From positions 186,001 to 250,000 of the forward strand of contig CAVXIT010000003.1 in assembly GCA_963761985.1 (NCBI GenBank): a stretch of 64,000 nt of DNA. The letters are read 5' to 3'. Below the pieces are notes generated by a model. That model made no database searches and was not told the origin of the DNA. It worked only from the letters and a program-made list of their open reading frames with translations. Shown piece by piece: positions 1 to 8,021 of this stretch. Both the position numbers and the translations under genes were made by a program. Every line of letters starts with the position of its first letter. The stretch's first letter is position 1. Source of the stretch: JACCTH01 sp963761985. Its GTDB lineage: Bacteria > Actinomycetota > Acidimicrobiia > Spongiisociales > ZC4RG35.

Positions 1-1674
1 AAGCGAAGGTGCGCCTTCGAGCGGGCTCCAGTCTTCGGCCAGATCGAGGAAGCGATAGAGGTTGAGACGAGCGCTGGTTTGGACAGATGCGGGCATTGCC
101 GCCAGGTCGTCCCAAGCGCGGGTCAGATCGAGTATTCGCCGGGAGAGTTCAACCAGGGATACACCCTGGGCCGCCACGAGCAAGGTCCGGTACTCGTGGC
201 GGAAAGTCTCGAGAGCCGCGTGTGCTTCAGGGCGGAGCCCGGTGAGGTCGTCAAGATGATCGGTCGCCTCGAGCAGGGTGTTGAGCGGGAGCTCGATTCC
301 ATCCTCCTCTGCCTGAGAGCGGTTCTGGGACTTCGCCCAACGCGTGAGGTGAATGACGTCACCCATGCCGAGCCGGAATCGGGCTCCAAAAAGGATGCGA
401 AAGAGAGCAGGCGTGTCCTCCGGGTCTTGCAGGATCCGCAACCAGGCATGGAGGTCGGTGACTTCGGGCACCGCGAGGAGCCCGCCGAGGTTGGCGACCT
501 CGACGGGGATCCCTGCCGCCCGCAACGCGTCGTGCACCAAAGCCATGTCCTTGTTTTTTCGGAAGAGCACGGCCATCTGCTTCCAGTCATAGAAAGTCGA
601 AAGCTCTTGAATCTTGCGGGCGATGTCCTCGGCTTCGGCGACTGCGTCGGGATGCCAGGACACGGCGACCTCCCCTCCGATGCTGGCGTCGAGGGGGCGC
701 AGGAGCAGCTGCTCTGAGCCGGTGCGAAGCCGAACGGCATTGGCGACGTTGATCACAACCGGCAGCGAGCGCCGGTTCAGAGTCAAAGGAAGGGTGGCGG
801 CGGGCTCGCCTCCACCTGTTCGGAAGTGATCGGGAAAATGCGCAAAGTTGTGCGGCGATGCTCCTCGCCATTCGTAAATGGTTTGGTCGACATCGCCGAC
901 GGCGGTCACCGGAAACCCGTCGCCAAAGAGCCTGCGCAGCAGCTCCCGTTGCGCCGGATTGGTGTCTTGATACTCGTCGAGCATCACAGCCCGATAACGC
1001 GATCGGATCTCGTGAGCGACCTCGGGAAAATTGTCGACCAGGCGAAACGCGGCGAGGATCAGATCGGAGTAGTCGATGACGCCACGACGGGTCTTCTCCT
1101 GTTGGTAGGAAACGAGCGCGGTGAGGAGCGAGGTCCGGCTCTCCCATCCCTTGTCGGGTGGGGAGGCGGGAATCTCGATGTCCTGAGGAACGAGCAGATT
1201 GTCGCCGAGACTGGAGCCAAGGCTCCGAATGTCGTCGACATTCGCCCGGTTCGCCGGATTGAGCGCGGGCAAGTCGACCCCCGCCATCACCACCTCGATC
1301 AGCTGGCGCGAGAAAGTGGGTGTGATCAGACCAGTGCCGCGCTCGACGCCGACCAGCGCCCCGTACTCACGCAAGATCTGGTGGGCGAAACCGTGGTAGG
1401 TGTGAACCTCGACCTCGCGACCAGTTTCGACCGCCGAACCCAGTGTGGAGCGAATCCGATCACCCAGCTCGGCTGCGGCTTTGTTGGTGAAGGTGATGCC
1501 AAGGATCGCCTCCGGCTCGATTCCGAGTTCGGTGACGAGCCGCCCAATTCGCATCGCAATCGCGGCCGTCTTGCCGGTCCCGGCGCCGGCGGCCACGCGC
1601 ACAGGTGCAAGCGGATAGTCGATCACGGCTTGCTGTTCGGGGGCAGGCTTTGGATTCACAGCCTTTGGGGTCAT
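1..1674 (-). CDS. UvrD/Rep-family helicase, AdnB-like (partial, C-terminus beyond window)
   Basis: Superfamily 1A ATP-dependent DNA helicase, N-terminal 558 codons only; the frame is open to the left edge. Visible motifs are Walker A (AGAGTGKTAAIAMRIG, near residue 32), Walker B (LDEYQDTNPAQ), motif III (GDVDQTIYEWRG) and the 2A/2B region. The ATG at 1674 overlaps the stop of the upstream helicase by four bases (ATGA), so the two are translationally coupled. Two adjacent co-directed UvrD-like genes, the first with a C-terminal nuclease, match the mycobacterial AdnA-AdnB end-resection machine. A RecB-type nuclease domain would be expected beyond the window. A lone UvrD2/PcrA-type helicase is the alternative. 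Confidence 0.85.
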   Translation of the reverse strand, partial: MTPKAVNPKPAPEQQAVIDYPLAPVRVAAGAGTGKTAAIAMRIGRLVTELGIEPEAILGITFTNKAAAELGDRIRSTLGSAVETGREVEVHTYHGFAHQILREYGALVGVERGTGLITPTFSRQLIEVVMAGVDLPALNPANRANVDDIRSLGSSLGDNLLVPQDIEIPASPPDKGWESRTSLLTALVSYQQEKTRRGVIDYSDLILAAFRLVDNFPEVAHEIRSRYRAVMLDEYQDTNPAQRELLRRLFGDGFPVTAVGDVDQTIYEWRGASPHNFAHFPDHFRTGGGEPAATLPLTLNRRSLPVVINVANAVRLRTGSEQLLLRPLDASIGGEVAVSWHPDAVAEAEDIARKIQELSTFYDWKQMAVLFRKNKDMALVHDALRAAGIPVEVANLGGLLAVPEVTDLHAWLRILQDPEDTPALFRILFGARFRLGMGDVIHLTRWAKSQNRSQAEEDGIELPLNTLLEATDHLDDLTGLRPEAHAALETFRHEYRTLLVAAQGVSLVELSRRILDLTRAWDDLAAMPASVQTSARLNLYRFLDLAEDWSPLEGAPSL

Positions 1675-4646
1675 AGGCGGAATCCCTCCCGCCCTTCGGG
1701 CCAGGCCGGGCATACCAACCGGACCGTGCACCGGTCACAATGAGCACCCGGGCGGGGTTCCCAGTCCTCGCTCAGGATCGAACCGGCCACCTCTCCTAGC
1801 TTGGCGGTGACCCGGTCCAGATTCGAAGCCCTGAACGAGCGAACCGCCATCCCCTTCTCGGGGTACCAGAGCTGGGCTTCGGTGGCGTGGCCAAGAGCCG
1901 AAAGGACGGGATCGTGCTGCACCGCGAGCATGTAGAACCCGAGCTGGAGCGATTCCGCGGCTTCACTGACGGTGGGAGCGCCGGTTCCGGTCTTGTAGTC
2001 GACGATGCGCAGTTGGCCAGGGGCCTGGGCTTCGAGCCGATCGATCCGTCCGGTCCACACAACGTCGCCGATGTCAGTCATGACCCTGCATTCCGTATGA
2101 ACGCCGATCGCGTCGCCTCCGGGCCAGTTCTCGTACATCTGCACAAAGAGCTTCTGGCCCTTCCGCTTCCAGGCATGGTTGAGAATTGGGGAGCCAAAGT
2201 CGGCCAGATCCGACCAGACCGAATCGAGATGTTGTAACGCAGATTCGATGGTGCCGTGTGCCAGCCCGGCTTCGATGGCCTCCTTCTCCGTGCGTTCCAG
2301 AACGAGATGCACCAGGCTTCCGTAGTGGGCGTACACCGAGGATCCTCCGGTGGCGTCGAGGTGGCTCTCGAGGACGTAGCGACGGGGGCAGACGTCGTAG
2401 GACTGTGCGCTGGTTGGGTGCATCCGTAGCGGCGTGCTGATCACGCCGGTGTCAGGGCCCGGCTCGGAGATCCCAGCGAGGCGCCGCGGGTTCTCCTCTT
2501 GTTCGACGAGCACGGAAAGCGCAGCCAGACGATCGGCCGGAGGTAGCCCGGGATCGGAGATCGTCAGACGGAGACGAGCGACTGCCTCTGTACGCGTGAC
2601 CGGGGTGAGATGGCCGGCGGGAGGCCCGAGCTCTTCGAAGGAGCCGGCATCGACCGCGGCCAGAAGGAATCGGCTAGGCCGGCGCTCGCCTTCATCGATC
2701 GCGGCCGCAGTCGCGGTCCAGATGACTCTTGACTTGGCGCGTGTCATCGCCGTGTAGGCGAGGCGCATTTCTTCCTGCAGCCGAAAGCGAAGAAGAGCCT
2801 CGGGCGTGTTCTCGATCCCCAGATGCTCCGGCTGCAGCAAGCCGCGGCCTCGGGCCAGATTGGGGAATACCCCCTCGGCCGCGTCGGCAATAAAGACGAC
2901 GTCGAACTCGATGCCTTTCGCTTGATGGAGCGTGGTGAGGACGAGCTGGTCGCCGGGGGTGGCTTCGAGCGATAGGAGCGGCACGGCCTCGAAATCTTCC
3001 TGCCGGGCGAGATGCTCATATGAGATGAGGTCGATGGAGGCATCGCGTTCGGCTTGTTGGTCGAGAGCCTGGGCGAAGGCGCTGAGGACCTTGCGTTCAT
3101 CGACGCAGCCAGGATCGGTGGCGAAGCGAGCCAATTCAGGAAGGGTGGTCCACGCCTCCCAAAACCCCTTGATCCCCGGGTCCGTGCGGCACCAGTCAGT
3201 CCGGGCGAGCAGCCGGTGCAGTTCCGGCGAACCGATCCCGGCCTCGGCGAGGATCGAGCTCCAGGGGTTTCGAGTCCGTCGCCGGGTGCGGAGAAGGTCT
3301 CTTTCCTGCCCGAGAGAAAGTTGCAGCAGAGGTCCGAGCAAGAGACGGCGCATCGATCGGTCAGCCTCATCGATGAGGCCTGCTCCATTGACGGAATCTC
3401 GGGCCTGGTCGTCGCTCCACGCCGCAATTGCCAGATCGAAGATCACCCGTACGGCGGGATGATCGATCAGGCGGCGGTCTGGCTTGCGATGCGGGATCTG
3501 ACGACGATCTAGCGCACGCGAAAGCTCGGGCAAGAGATGGCGGCTCGAGCGAACCAGAACCCCGATTCGACGGAAGGGGATGTGTTCTTCGAGATGGATC
3601 CGCTCGACCTCTGACGCGATCCAATCGGCCTCACCGCTCGCCTGGTCGAATACGTGAGCCTCGACGCGGCCGGAATGTTTCGCGGGCTCGACCGGTCCAG
3701 CTTCGCCCGGCAAGTTGCCCCCGGAAACAACTCGGACGGCTCCGTCAAGGATCTCTTTCGGGACGCGGAAGCTCGTGGTGAGGACGAGCCGCCGTGCCGG
3801 TTGGCCATCGACGCCTCGAAAACGTTCCGGGAACTCATTGATGTTGCGGAGTTCGGCGCCACGAAACGAATAAATCGACTGGTAGGGGTCACCGGTGACG
3901 GTGAGATTCCGATGATCGGCGGTGAGCAGCTCGAGCAACCGCGCCTGCGCTGGCGACGTGTCCTGATATTCATCTACGAGGACATACCGGAACTGCTGGG
4001 CCACCTGTTTTTGGATCTCAGGCGACTCGAGGATTTCGGTGGCCCGGGCGAGAAGAGCGGCGTAATCCAATCGAGTCCTGGAGAAGAGCTCGACTTGGTA
4101 ACGGAGCAGGAAATTGGGGAGAGCGGCCCAGCGGGGCCGATCGCGCGCGAGCAGCCGCAGCCGGTTGTGGTCGATCAGCCGTTCCTGGCAACGAAGCAAG
4201 AAGTCCGCGACCTCTTCGGCCAGAGTGGGGGAACGGAGAACTGCCGAGAGAGGCAGGGGCCAGTCGGCGGGGTCTTCGTTAGCCAGCAGCTCACGAACCA
4301 GATTCACCTGCTCGGGCCCGGTGAGAAGGGTCGGGGTGATTCCATTGCCCCCACCCGCGTACGTCTCCAGTAATCGCCGGGCAAATGCGTGGAAGGTGGC
4401 AATGCCGGGGATCGGCACCTCTTTTTCTCCGGCGCGCCGGGTCAGATCGGCCGCGGTTCTCCTCGAGAACGAGAGCAGCAGGATCTCACCCGGATCGGCT
4501 TGCCTGGAAGTGATGAGCCGGGTTGCCCGTCGCACGAGGAACTCGGTCTTGCCGGTGCCCGGTCCGGCGACGACGATCTGCGGACCACCGGTATCGGCGA
4601 TGGCTGAGTCCCAGTCATCCGGCCCGATCCGGACATCAGCCGTCAT
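1671..4646 (-). CDS. AdnA-like helicase-nuclease (UvrD motor plus PD-(D/E)XK RecB nuclease)
   Basis: 991-residue fused helicase and nuclease for double-strand-break end processing. In order: Walker A (GPGTGKTEFLVRR), DEYQDTSPAQ, GDPYQSIYSFRG, the motif around TTLHQAKGIEFD, YTAMTRAKSR, then a C-terminal RecB-type nuclease with GRIDRLE and VDYKTG. The cysteines of CPRRY and CDRCTVRLVC fit a 4Fe-4S-stabilised nuclease fold as in AdnAB/AddB. I chose the ATG at 4646 because it overlaps the stop of a 40-codon upstream gene (ATGA), and a GGAGGAG ribosome site lies about 14 bases upstream. An ATG at 4685 would add 13 residues but has less support. The role as the AdnA subunit is inferred from architecture and pairing. 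Confidence 0.88.
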   Translation of the reverse strand: MTADVRIGPDDWDSAIADTGGPQIVVAGPGTGKTEFLVRRATRLITSRQADPGEILLLSFSRRTAADLTRRAGEKEVPIPGIATFHAFARRLLETYAGGGNGITPTLLTGPEQVNLVRELLANEDPADWPLPLSAVLRSPTLAEEVADFLLRCQERLIDHNRLRLLARDRPRWAALPNFLLRYQVELFSRTRLDYAALLARATEILESPEIQKQVAQQFRYVLVDEYQDTSPAQARLLELLTADHRNLTVTGDPYQSIYSFRGAELRNINEFPERFRGVDGQPARRLVLTTSFRVPKEILDGAVRVVSGGNLPGEAGPVEPAKHSGRVEAHVFDQASGEADWIASEVERIHLEEHIPFRRIGVLVRSSRHLLPELSRALDRRQIPHRKPDRRLIDHPAVRVIFDLAIAAWSDDQARDSVNGAGLIDEADRSMRRLLLGPLLQLSLGQERDLLRTRRRTRNPWSSILAEAGIGSPELHRLLARTDWCRTDPGIKGFWEAWTTLPELARFATDPGCVDERKVLSAFAQALDQQAERDASIDLISYEHLARQEDFEAVPLLSLEATPGDQLVLTTLHQAKGIEFDVVFIADAAEGVFPNLARGRGLLQPEHLGIENTPEALLRFRLQEEMRLAYTAMTRAKSRVIWTATAAAIDEGERRPSRFLLAAVDAGSFEELGPPAGHLTPVTRTEAVARLRLTISDPGLPPADRLAALSVLVEQEENPRRLAGISEPGPDTGVISTPLRMHPTSAQSYDVCPRRYVLESHLDATGGSSVYAHYGSLVHLVLERTEKEAIEAGLAHGTIESALQHLDSVWSDLADFGSPILNHAWKRKGQKLFVQMYENWPGGDAIGVHTECRVMTDIGDVVWTGRIDRLEAQAPGQLRIVDYKTGTGAPTVSEAAESLQLGFYMLAVQHDPVLSALGHATEAQLWYPEKGMAVRSFRASNLDRVTAKLGEVAGSILSEDWEPRPGAHCDRCTVRLVCPAWPEGREGFRL

Positions 4647-4765
4647 GCCGCCCGCGGATTCTCCTCCGAGAAGCAGATTGGGCAACGCTCGTTTTCACCC
4701 GCGTATACAACCTCAAACTCGATGCCAGCGTTAGCGAGAAGGGCAAGCGCCTGATTCATTTCCAT
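4643..4765 (-). CDS. Small CPIC-motif protein, coupled to the helicase gene
   Basis: 40-codon ORF beginning MEMNQALALLANAGIEF and ending near CPICFSEENPRAA. A CPIC pair alone is not a full zinc site, so metal binding would need a dimer or partner. It reads like a real gene for two reasons: its TGA is embedded in the ATG of the helicase gene (ATGA), and its last codons carry the GGAGGAG ribosome site for that gene. It follows the CAP gene after 41 bp on the same strand. Function is unknown; it could be a coupling leader or a small partner of the helicase-nuclease. Confidence 0.55.
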   Translation of the reverse strand: MEMNQALALLANAGIEFEVVYAGENERCPICFSEENPRAA

Positions 4766-4806
4766 GCACCCGAACTTATCGCGGGGGTGTGACAAAAAGA
4801 GATGTC

Positions 4807-5484
4807 CTAGCCAGCGAAAACATGGGCGGTCCAGAGACGGCCCGATGGGTCTACGTAGACCCCAACTCCGACGTTGGTGAAGCGGGATTCGACCATGTTG
4901 TTGTGGTGGGCGGGGCTGTTGGACAGGCCGTTGAACATGGCAGCGACGCTTCCTCCGTAAGCAATGTTCTCGCCGACGGCTGCCCACGGGTTCAGGAGCG
5001 AGCTGGTGTTGGAGTGAACAGGGTTGCCGGTGTCGGCCATGTGCTTGGCCCACCAGCGGGCGTAATTGTTCAGATCAGCATTGGAGGCGAGGGCGGCCAC
5101 CCCGAGCGAACCTCGTAGCCCGTTGATCCGGCCAAGAAAGTCTGCTTCTGCCGCACTGCTGAAGTTTCCCGTCGGAGCGGTGGTGGCGGGTGGGGCGGTG
5201 GTCGTCGGTGGGGCTGTAGTGGCAGGCGGAACAGTTGTCGCCGGAGGTGCGGTTGTCGCAACCTCTTGGGTCGTGGAAGTTGTCGGCGGAGCCGTGGTCG
5301 TGGTGGCCAAAGTCGTGGTGCTTGGCAGGGTTGCAGTGGTCGTGATGGGCGCCTCGAACCCCGGGTTCGTCAAGTCAGTAGGAGTGAGGTTGATTTCCGG
5401 GTTTGGTGCGGTCGCTGCGCCAATGACCTGGCTCGCAGCGACCGACATCACCACGGTGATACCTAACAAAACCGCTCGCTTCAC
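4807..5484 (-). CDS. Secreted CAP/SCP-domain protein, copy 1
   Basis: 225 residues with a GTG start (MKRAVLLGI). An N-terminal signal peptide of about 25 residues is followed by a low-complexity Thr/Pro/Ala linker (residues ~40-105) and a C-terminal CAP domain (YkwD/SCP family, ~110-225) with KHMADTGNPVHS, GENIAYGG and NNMVESRFTNVGVGVY. The usual SPGH signature reads SPAH here, with Gly changed to Ala, whereas copy 2 keeps SPGH. The protein is exported and the linker suggests a tether or wall-spanning segment. The enzymatic role of bacterial CAP domains is poorly defined. It is a tandem paralogue of the next upstream gene. Confidence 0.88.
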   Translation of the reverse strand: MKRAVLLGITVVMSVAASQVIGAATAPNPEINLTPTDLTNPGFEAPITTTATLPSTTTLATTTTAPPTTSTTQEVATTAPPATTVPPATTAPPTTTAPPATTAPTGNFSSAAEADFLGRINGLRGSLGVAALASNADLNNYARWWAKHMADTGNPVHSNTSSLLNPWAAVGENIAYGGSVAAMFNGLSNSPAHHNNMVESRFTNVGVGVYVDPSGRLWTAHVFAG

Positions 5485-5540
5485 AGACCCTCCCGAGGTC
5501 CCTTTCCGGGCTCACCCCGGTGCATCCCATTCCCAGAGGG
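5485..5540 (-). promoter_or_regulatory. Conserved structured 5' leader, CAP copy 1
   Basis: Between the -10 element and the GTG start the RNA would carry CCGGG-GTGAG-CCCGG, a 5-bp hairpin, followed by GGGACCTCGGGAGGGTCT immediately before GTG. The GGGAGGG ribosome site can pair with the nearby CCTC, so it may be partly sequestered. The block is nearly identical in the second CAP copy (6477-6530). I do not recognise it as a known riboswitch. Confidence 0.4.
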
Positions 5541-5544
5541 GCGG

Positions 5545-5572
5545 TTATCGGCAGCGGGAGATGTTTGCTCTA
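5545..5572 (-). promoter_or_regulatory. Sigma-28 (FliA/WhiG-type) promoter, CAP copy 1
   Basis: On the minus strand TAGA, 16 nt, then GCCGATAA. The -10 element matches the flagellar/WhiG sigma consensus in all eight bases; the -35 has one change from TAAA. The start codon lies about 60 nt downstream. The same geometry occurs before the paralogue, which supports function. Confidence 0.6.
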
Positions 5573-5588
5573 GGGTCTCTAGGCCTAC

Positions 5589-6476
5589 CTAGCCGGCGAA
5601 AACATGGGCGGTCCAGAGACGGCCCGATGGGTCTACGTAGACCCCAACTCCGACGTTGGTGAAGCGGGATTCGACCATGTTGTTGTAGTGACCGGGGCTG
5701 TTGGACAGGCCGTTGAACATGGCAGCGACGCTTCCGCCGTAGGCGATGTTCTCACCGACGATCGACCAGGGGTCCAGAAGCGAACCAATGTCGGAATGTG
5801 CAAAGTTCCCCGTATCGGCCATGTGCTTGGCCCACCAGCGGGCGTAATTGTTCAGGTCGGCGTTCGAGGCGAGGCCAGCCAGTCCTTTGGAACTGCGCAG
5901 CCCGTTGATCCGGCCGAGGAAGTCGGCTTCCGCTGAGCTGTTGAAGTTGCCTGCTGGAGCCGCGGTGGTGGCGGGGGGCGCGGTGGTAGGTGGTGCTGTC
6001 GTCGGTGGCGCGGTCGTGACCGGGGGCGTCGTCGTCGGAGGGGCAGTGGTGGCCGGAGCTGCGGTGGTCGCCGGCGGAGCAGTGGTCGCAACTCTTTGGG
6101 TAGTGGTCGTTGCGGATGGAGTGCTTGTCGTGGAAGCGAGGGTCGTAGTGCTGGCTGTAGTTCCCGTGGTAGCCGCGGCGGTCGGGACAGGAATGCCAGC
6201 GATCGGAGAGCCCGCGATCGGCGTTTCGGTGACCGAGAAGGTCGAAGCGGGCGAACGGCCGAGCCGATTGAGGAAGGATTCGAGCGAGTCTTCGAGCGCG
6301 ATACCGAGGCCGTTGAGGTCGGCCACGACCACGGGGTTGGCTGAGCGGGGGCTTGGGGCTGTCAGGTCGGTAGTAGTGAGGTCGATCTCACGGGTTGGTG
6401 CGGTTGCCCCACTGATGACCTGGCTCGCCGCGACCCACATCACCGTGGTGATGGCTAGCAAAACCGCTCGCTTCAC
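5589..6476 (-). CDS. Secreted CAP/SCP-domain protein, copy 2
   Basis: 295 residues, GTG start, with the same signal peptide type (MKRAVLLAITTVMWVAASQ). A middle segment of about 60 residues is absent from copy 1, then comes a longer Thr/Pro/Ala linker and a CAP domain with KHMADTGNFAHS, GENIAYGG and SPGHYNNM. The last ~100 bp of the gene is nearly identical to copy 1 at DNA level, while the linker differs in length. This points to recent tandem duplication or gene conversion followed by linker repeat change. Probably cell-surface or secreted; precise function unknown. Confidence 0.88.
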   Translation of the reverse strand: MKRAVLLAITTVMWVAASQVISGATAPTREIDLTTTDLTAPSPRSANPVVVADLNGLGIALEDSLESFLNRLGRSPASTFSVTETPIAGSPIAGIPVPTAAATTGTTASTTTLASTTSTPSATTTTQRVATTAPPATTAAPATTAPPTTTPPVTTAPPTTAPPTTAPPATTAAPAGNFNSSAEADFLGRINGLRSSKGLAGLASNADLNNYARWWAKHMADTGNFAHSDIGSLLDPWSIVGENIAYGGSVAAMFNGLSNSPGHYNNMVESRFTNVGVGVYVDPSGRLWTAHVFAG

Positions 6477-6534
6477 AGACCCTCCCGAGGTCCCTTACCG
6501 GGCTCGCCCCGGCGCATCCCATTCCTGAGGGCGG

Positions 6535-6562
6535 TTATCGGCCACGGCCAGTGGTGGCTTTA
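6535..6562 (-). promoter_or_regulatory. Sigma-28 (FliA/WhiG-type) promoter, CAP copy 2
   Basis: Minus strand TAAA, 16 nt, then GCCGATAA: a full match to the FliA/SigD/WhiG consensus with spacing within the WhiG range. It sits about 60 nt upstream of the GTG start, the same position as in copy 1. Confidence 0.65.
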
Positions 6563-6578
6563 GGGTCTATATACCTAC

Positions 6579-7358
6579 CTAACCGGCGAGAGCTTCCAGG
6601 TTCTCCCAGGCAGGGCATTGGGGTTTAAAGGCACACCAGTTGCACAGCGGACCGGTCCGAGGGGGGAAGTGGTCACGTTCGATTGCCCGGTTGATTGCGA
6701 ACCACAAGGCACCGAGCTGTCTTTCCATGGCGTTGAGCTGTCGATCGTCGACCGGGAACCGGTACATGGTCGGGCCGTTCAGATAGAGCAGGCGCACTTC
6801 AGCCGGCGTCTCCCCGAGATGGCGCCGGATCAGCAAGGCATAGATCTTGAGGGCGAAGAAGGCCGGGATCGAATACGTCTCCGGCGGGGCTGACCCTGTC
6901 TTGTAGTCGGTGATGACGATGCGCCCGTCGGGACGGCGGTCGACCCGGTCGAGAATGCCACGAATCATCATCCCCTCGCCGATCGGCTCGAGCAGGTCGA
7001 GTTCCCGCTCCAGAGGATCGAAGGAGTTGGGGTCTTCGAGCTGGAAGTAGTTGGCGAGGAGAGCGAGCGAGTCGATTCCCCATTGGCGTTCTTCATCCTG
7101 ACTGGCAAAGAGCTCTGAGAACTCTTCTTCGGTGCGGATTTCGGTCCACGCCTGCCGGAAGAGGTCGTAGAGCCGTTCGGGGGACCGCTCGGCGCGTTCG
7201 AGTTCGTAGAAGCGTTGCAGTGCCAGATGCGAGGTCGTTCCCCGTGCTTGCTGTGGGGTTGAAGGCTCGGGCAGGTGATCGATGGCCCGGAAGCGGAACA
7301 GCTGCGGGCACGCCTTGAAATCGCCTGCCCGGCTGGGAGAAAGTGTCTCCAACGTCAT
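6579..7358 (-). CDS. RecB-family PD-(D/E)XK exonuclease
   Basis: 259 residues. A stand-alone Cas4/RecB-type nuclease domain: an early cysteine in SRAGDFKACPQLFRFR, the catalytic segment GILDRVDRRPDG then ITDYKTGSAP, and a C-terminal cluster CNWCAFKPQCPAW. The four cysteines fit a 4Fe-4S cluster like that in AddB/Cas4. An upstream ORF extension to 7592 has no family similarity, so I start at ATG 7358, seven bases after a TATAGT box (possible leaderless mRNA). It lies near the AdnAB-like genes but is a separate unit beyond the CAP genes. Confidence 0.82.
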   Translation of the reverse strand: MTLETLSPSRAGDFKACPQLFRFRAIDHLPEPSTPQQARGTTSHLALQRFYELERAERSPERLYDLFRQAWTEIRTEEEFSELFASQDEERQWGIDSLALLANYFQLEDPNSFDPLERELDLLEPIGEGMMIRGILDRVDRRPDGRIVITDYKTGSAPPETYSIPAFFALKIYALLIRRHLGETPAEVRLLYLNGPTMYRFPVDDRQLNAMERQLGALWFAINRAIERDHFPPRTGPLCNWCAFKPQCPAWENLEALAG

Positions 7359-7365
7359 TCCTCGG

Positions 7366-7371
7366 ACTATA
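7366..7371 (-). promoter_or_regulatory. Candidate -10 box for the RecB-like gene
   Basis: TATAGT on the minus strand, seven bases before the ATG at 7358, so transcription could start at or next to the start codon. No convincing -35 hexamer is visible. Confidence 0.35.
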
Positions 7372-7430
7372 CGGCGAGCAAATGACACATTTGGAATTTC
7401 AGACAGCAGACATCTCGGGAGAACGAGAAA

Positions 7431-7473
7431 ACCCCGAGAGAGCTGCGAGACAAGTCTCGTACCCTCTCGGGGT
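7431..7473 (-). terminator. Hairpin element A of a duplicated pair, terminator-like on the minus strand
   Basis: Perfect 10-bp outer stem (ACCCCGAGAG with CTCTCGGGGT) around an inner CGAGA-CAAG-TCTCG hairpin. On the minus strand it is followed by TTTTCTCGTT. It resembles element B at 7704-7741. On the minus strand it would lie in the leader of the RecB-like gene and so could attenuate it; a bidirectional terminator is also possible. Confidence 0.5.
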
Positions 7474-7703
7474 CCTCTGTCGTGTGAACTCCGAGCCCGA
7501 AGGCTCGTTCTCCACCCGACTCTCCCGTTCCGCCTCTCGGCTGATCGGGGTCTTTTGGAGTCACCTCCAACCGACTTGGTGAACATACGCATCTGACCTT
7601 CTCGACGTCAAGCTCTGGGGCTACCGAGATTTCGCGACTGCCTCTTTTCTTTTCGCGCTCGGGTCTGATGTCTGACGTCTGATCTAGTCTGGAAAGCGAA
7701 AGA

Positions 7704-7741
7704 CCCCGAGGGAGCTTCGACGAATCTCCACCCTCTCGGGG
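7704..7741 (-). terminator. Hairpin element B of a duplicated pair, terminator-like on the minus strand
   Basis: 7-bp stem CCCCGAG / CTCGGGG with flanks similar to element A: AAAGACCCCGAG on one side and CTCTCGGGGCCTTTCTCGG on the other. The minus-strand 3' side is pyrimidine-rich (TCTTTCGCTTT). The two elements share roughly 70 bp of patchy similarity about 270 bp apart. Confidence 0.45.
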
Positions 7742-8021
7742 CCTTTCTCGGTGCAACCCGGAGGTCGCACCACGTTTCCCTTACGGGAAACTAGGTCAAT
7801 CCTGACGACGACCCGAGGGTCCCCAGTCTGGATGACAAACGACGTTGGTCCGAAGACCCCCGCCGTGTCTGTGAACAGAAGCCTGCTCGCAGACGCCGGC
7901 AATGTAAACGGTGGCTTCGACGTTTCGCCAATTTTTCGAGCCCCCTTTTTTCGCGAGCGCGTCATTGTTTTCGCGACTGCCACAACGACGTCCGGGAAAG
8001 CCCGATTGCTAACGTCGCGCC

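Larger units (their letters stand above)
4807..6580. repeat. Tandem duplication carrying the two CAP genes with their promoters
   Basis: Two direct units, about 4807-5588 and 5589-6580. Each holds a sigma-28-like promoter, the leader, a signal peptide, the Thr/Pro linker and the CAP domain. Identity is highest at the two ends (first ~100 bp, CAP C-terminus; last ~100 bp, signal peptide and leader) and lowest in the linker. Confidence 0.85.
7359..8021. other. 663-bp non-coding region with several hairpins
   Basis: No protein-like ORF; the open frames here have no recognisable composition. Besides elements A and B it contains CGAGCC-CGAA-GGCTCG (just after A), TTGGAG-TCAC-CTCCAA near 7554-7570, and GTTTCCC-TTAC-GGGAAAC near 7775-7792. 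It lies between a leftward gene (RecB-like) and a rightward gene (PH protein), so it must hold divergent promoters and may hold a small RNA. It does not match the signatures I know for 6S, tmRNA, RNase P or SRP RNA. Confidence 0.5.

Noticed and set aside
5160..5330. Short tandem GC-rich repeats that look like a repeat array
   Set aside because: They are in frame and encode the Thr/Pro/Ala linker of the CAP proteins; unit length varies and there are no spacers, so not CRISPR.
5940..6180. Second repeat-rich stretch of similar composition
   Set aside because: Same explanation: the longer linker of CAP copy 2.
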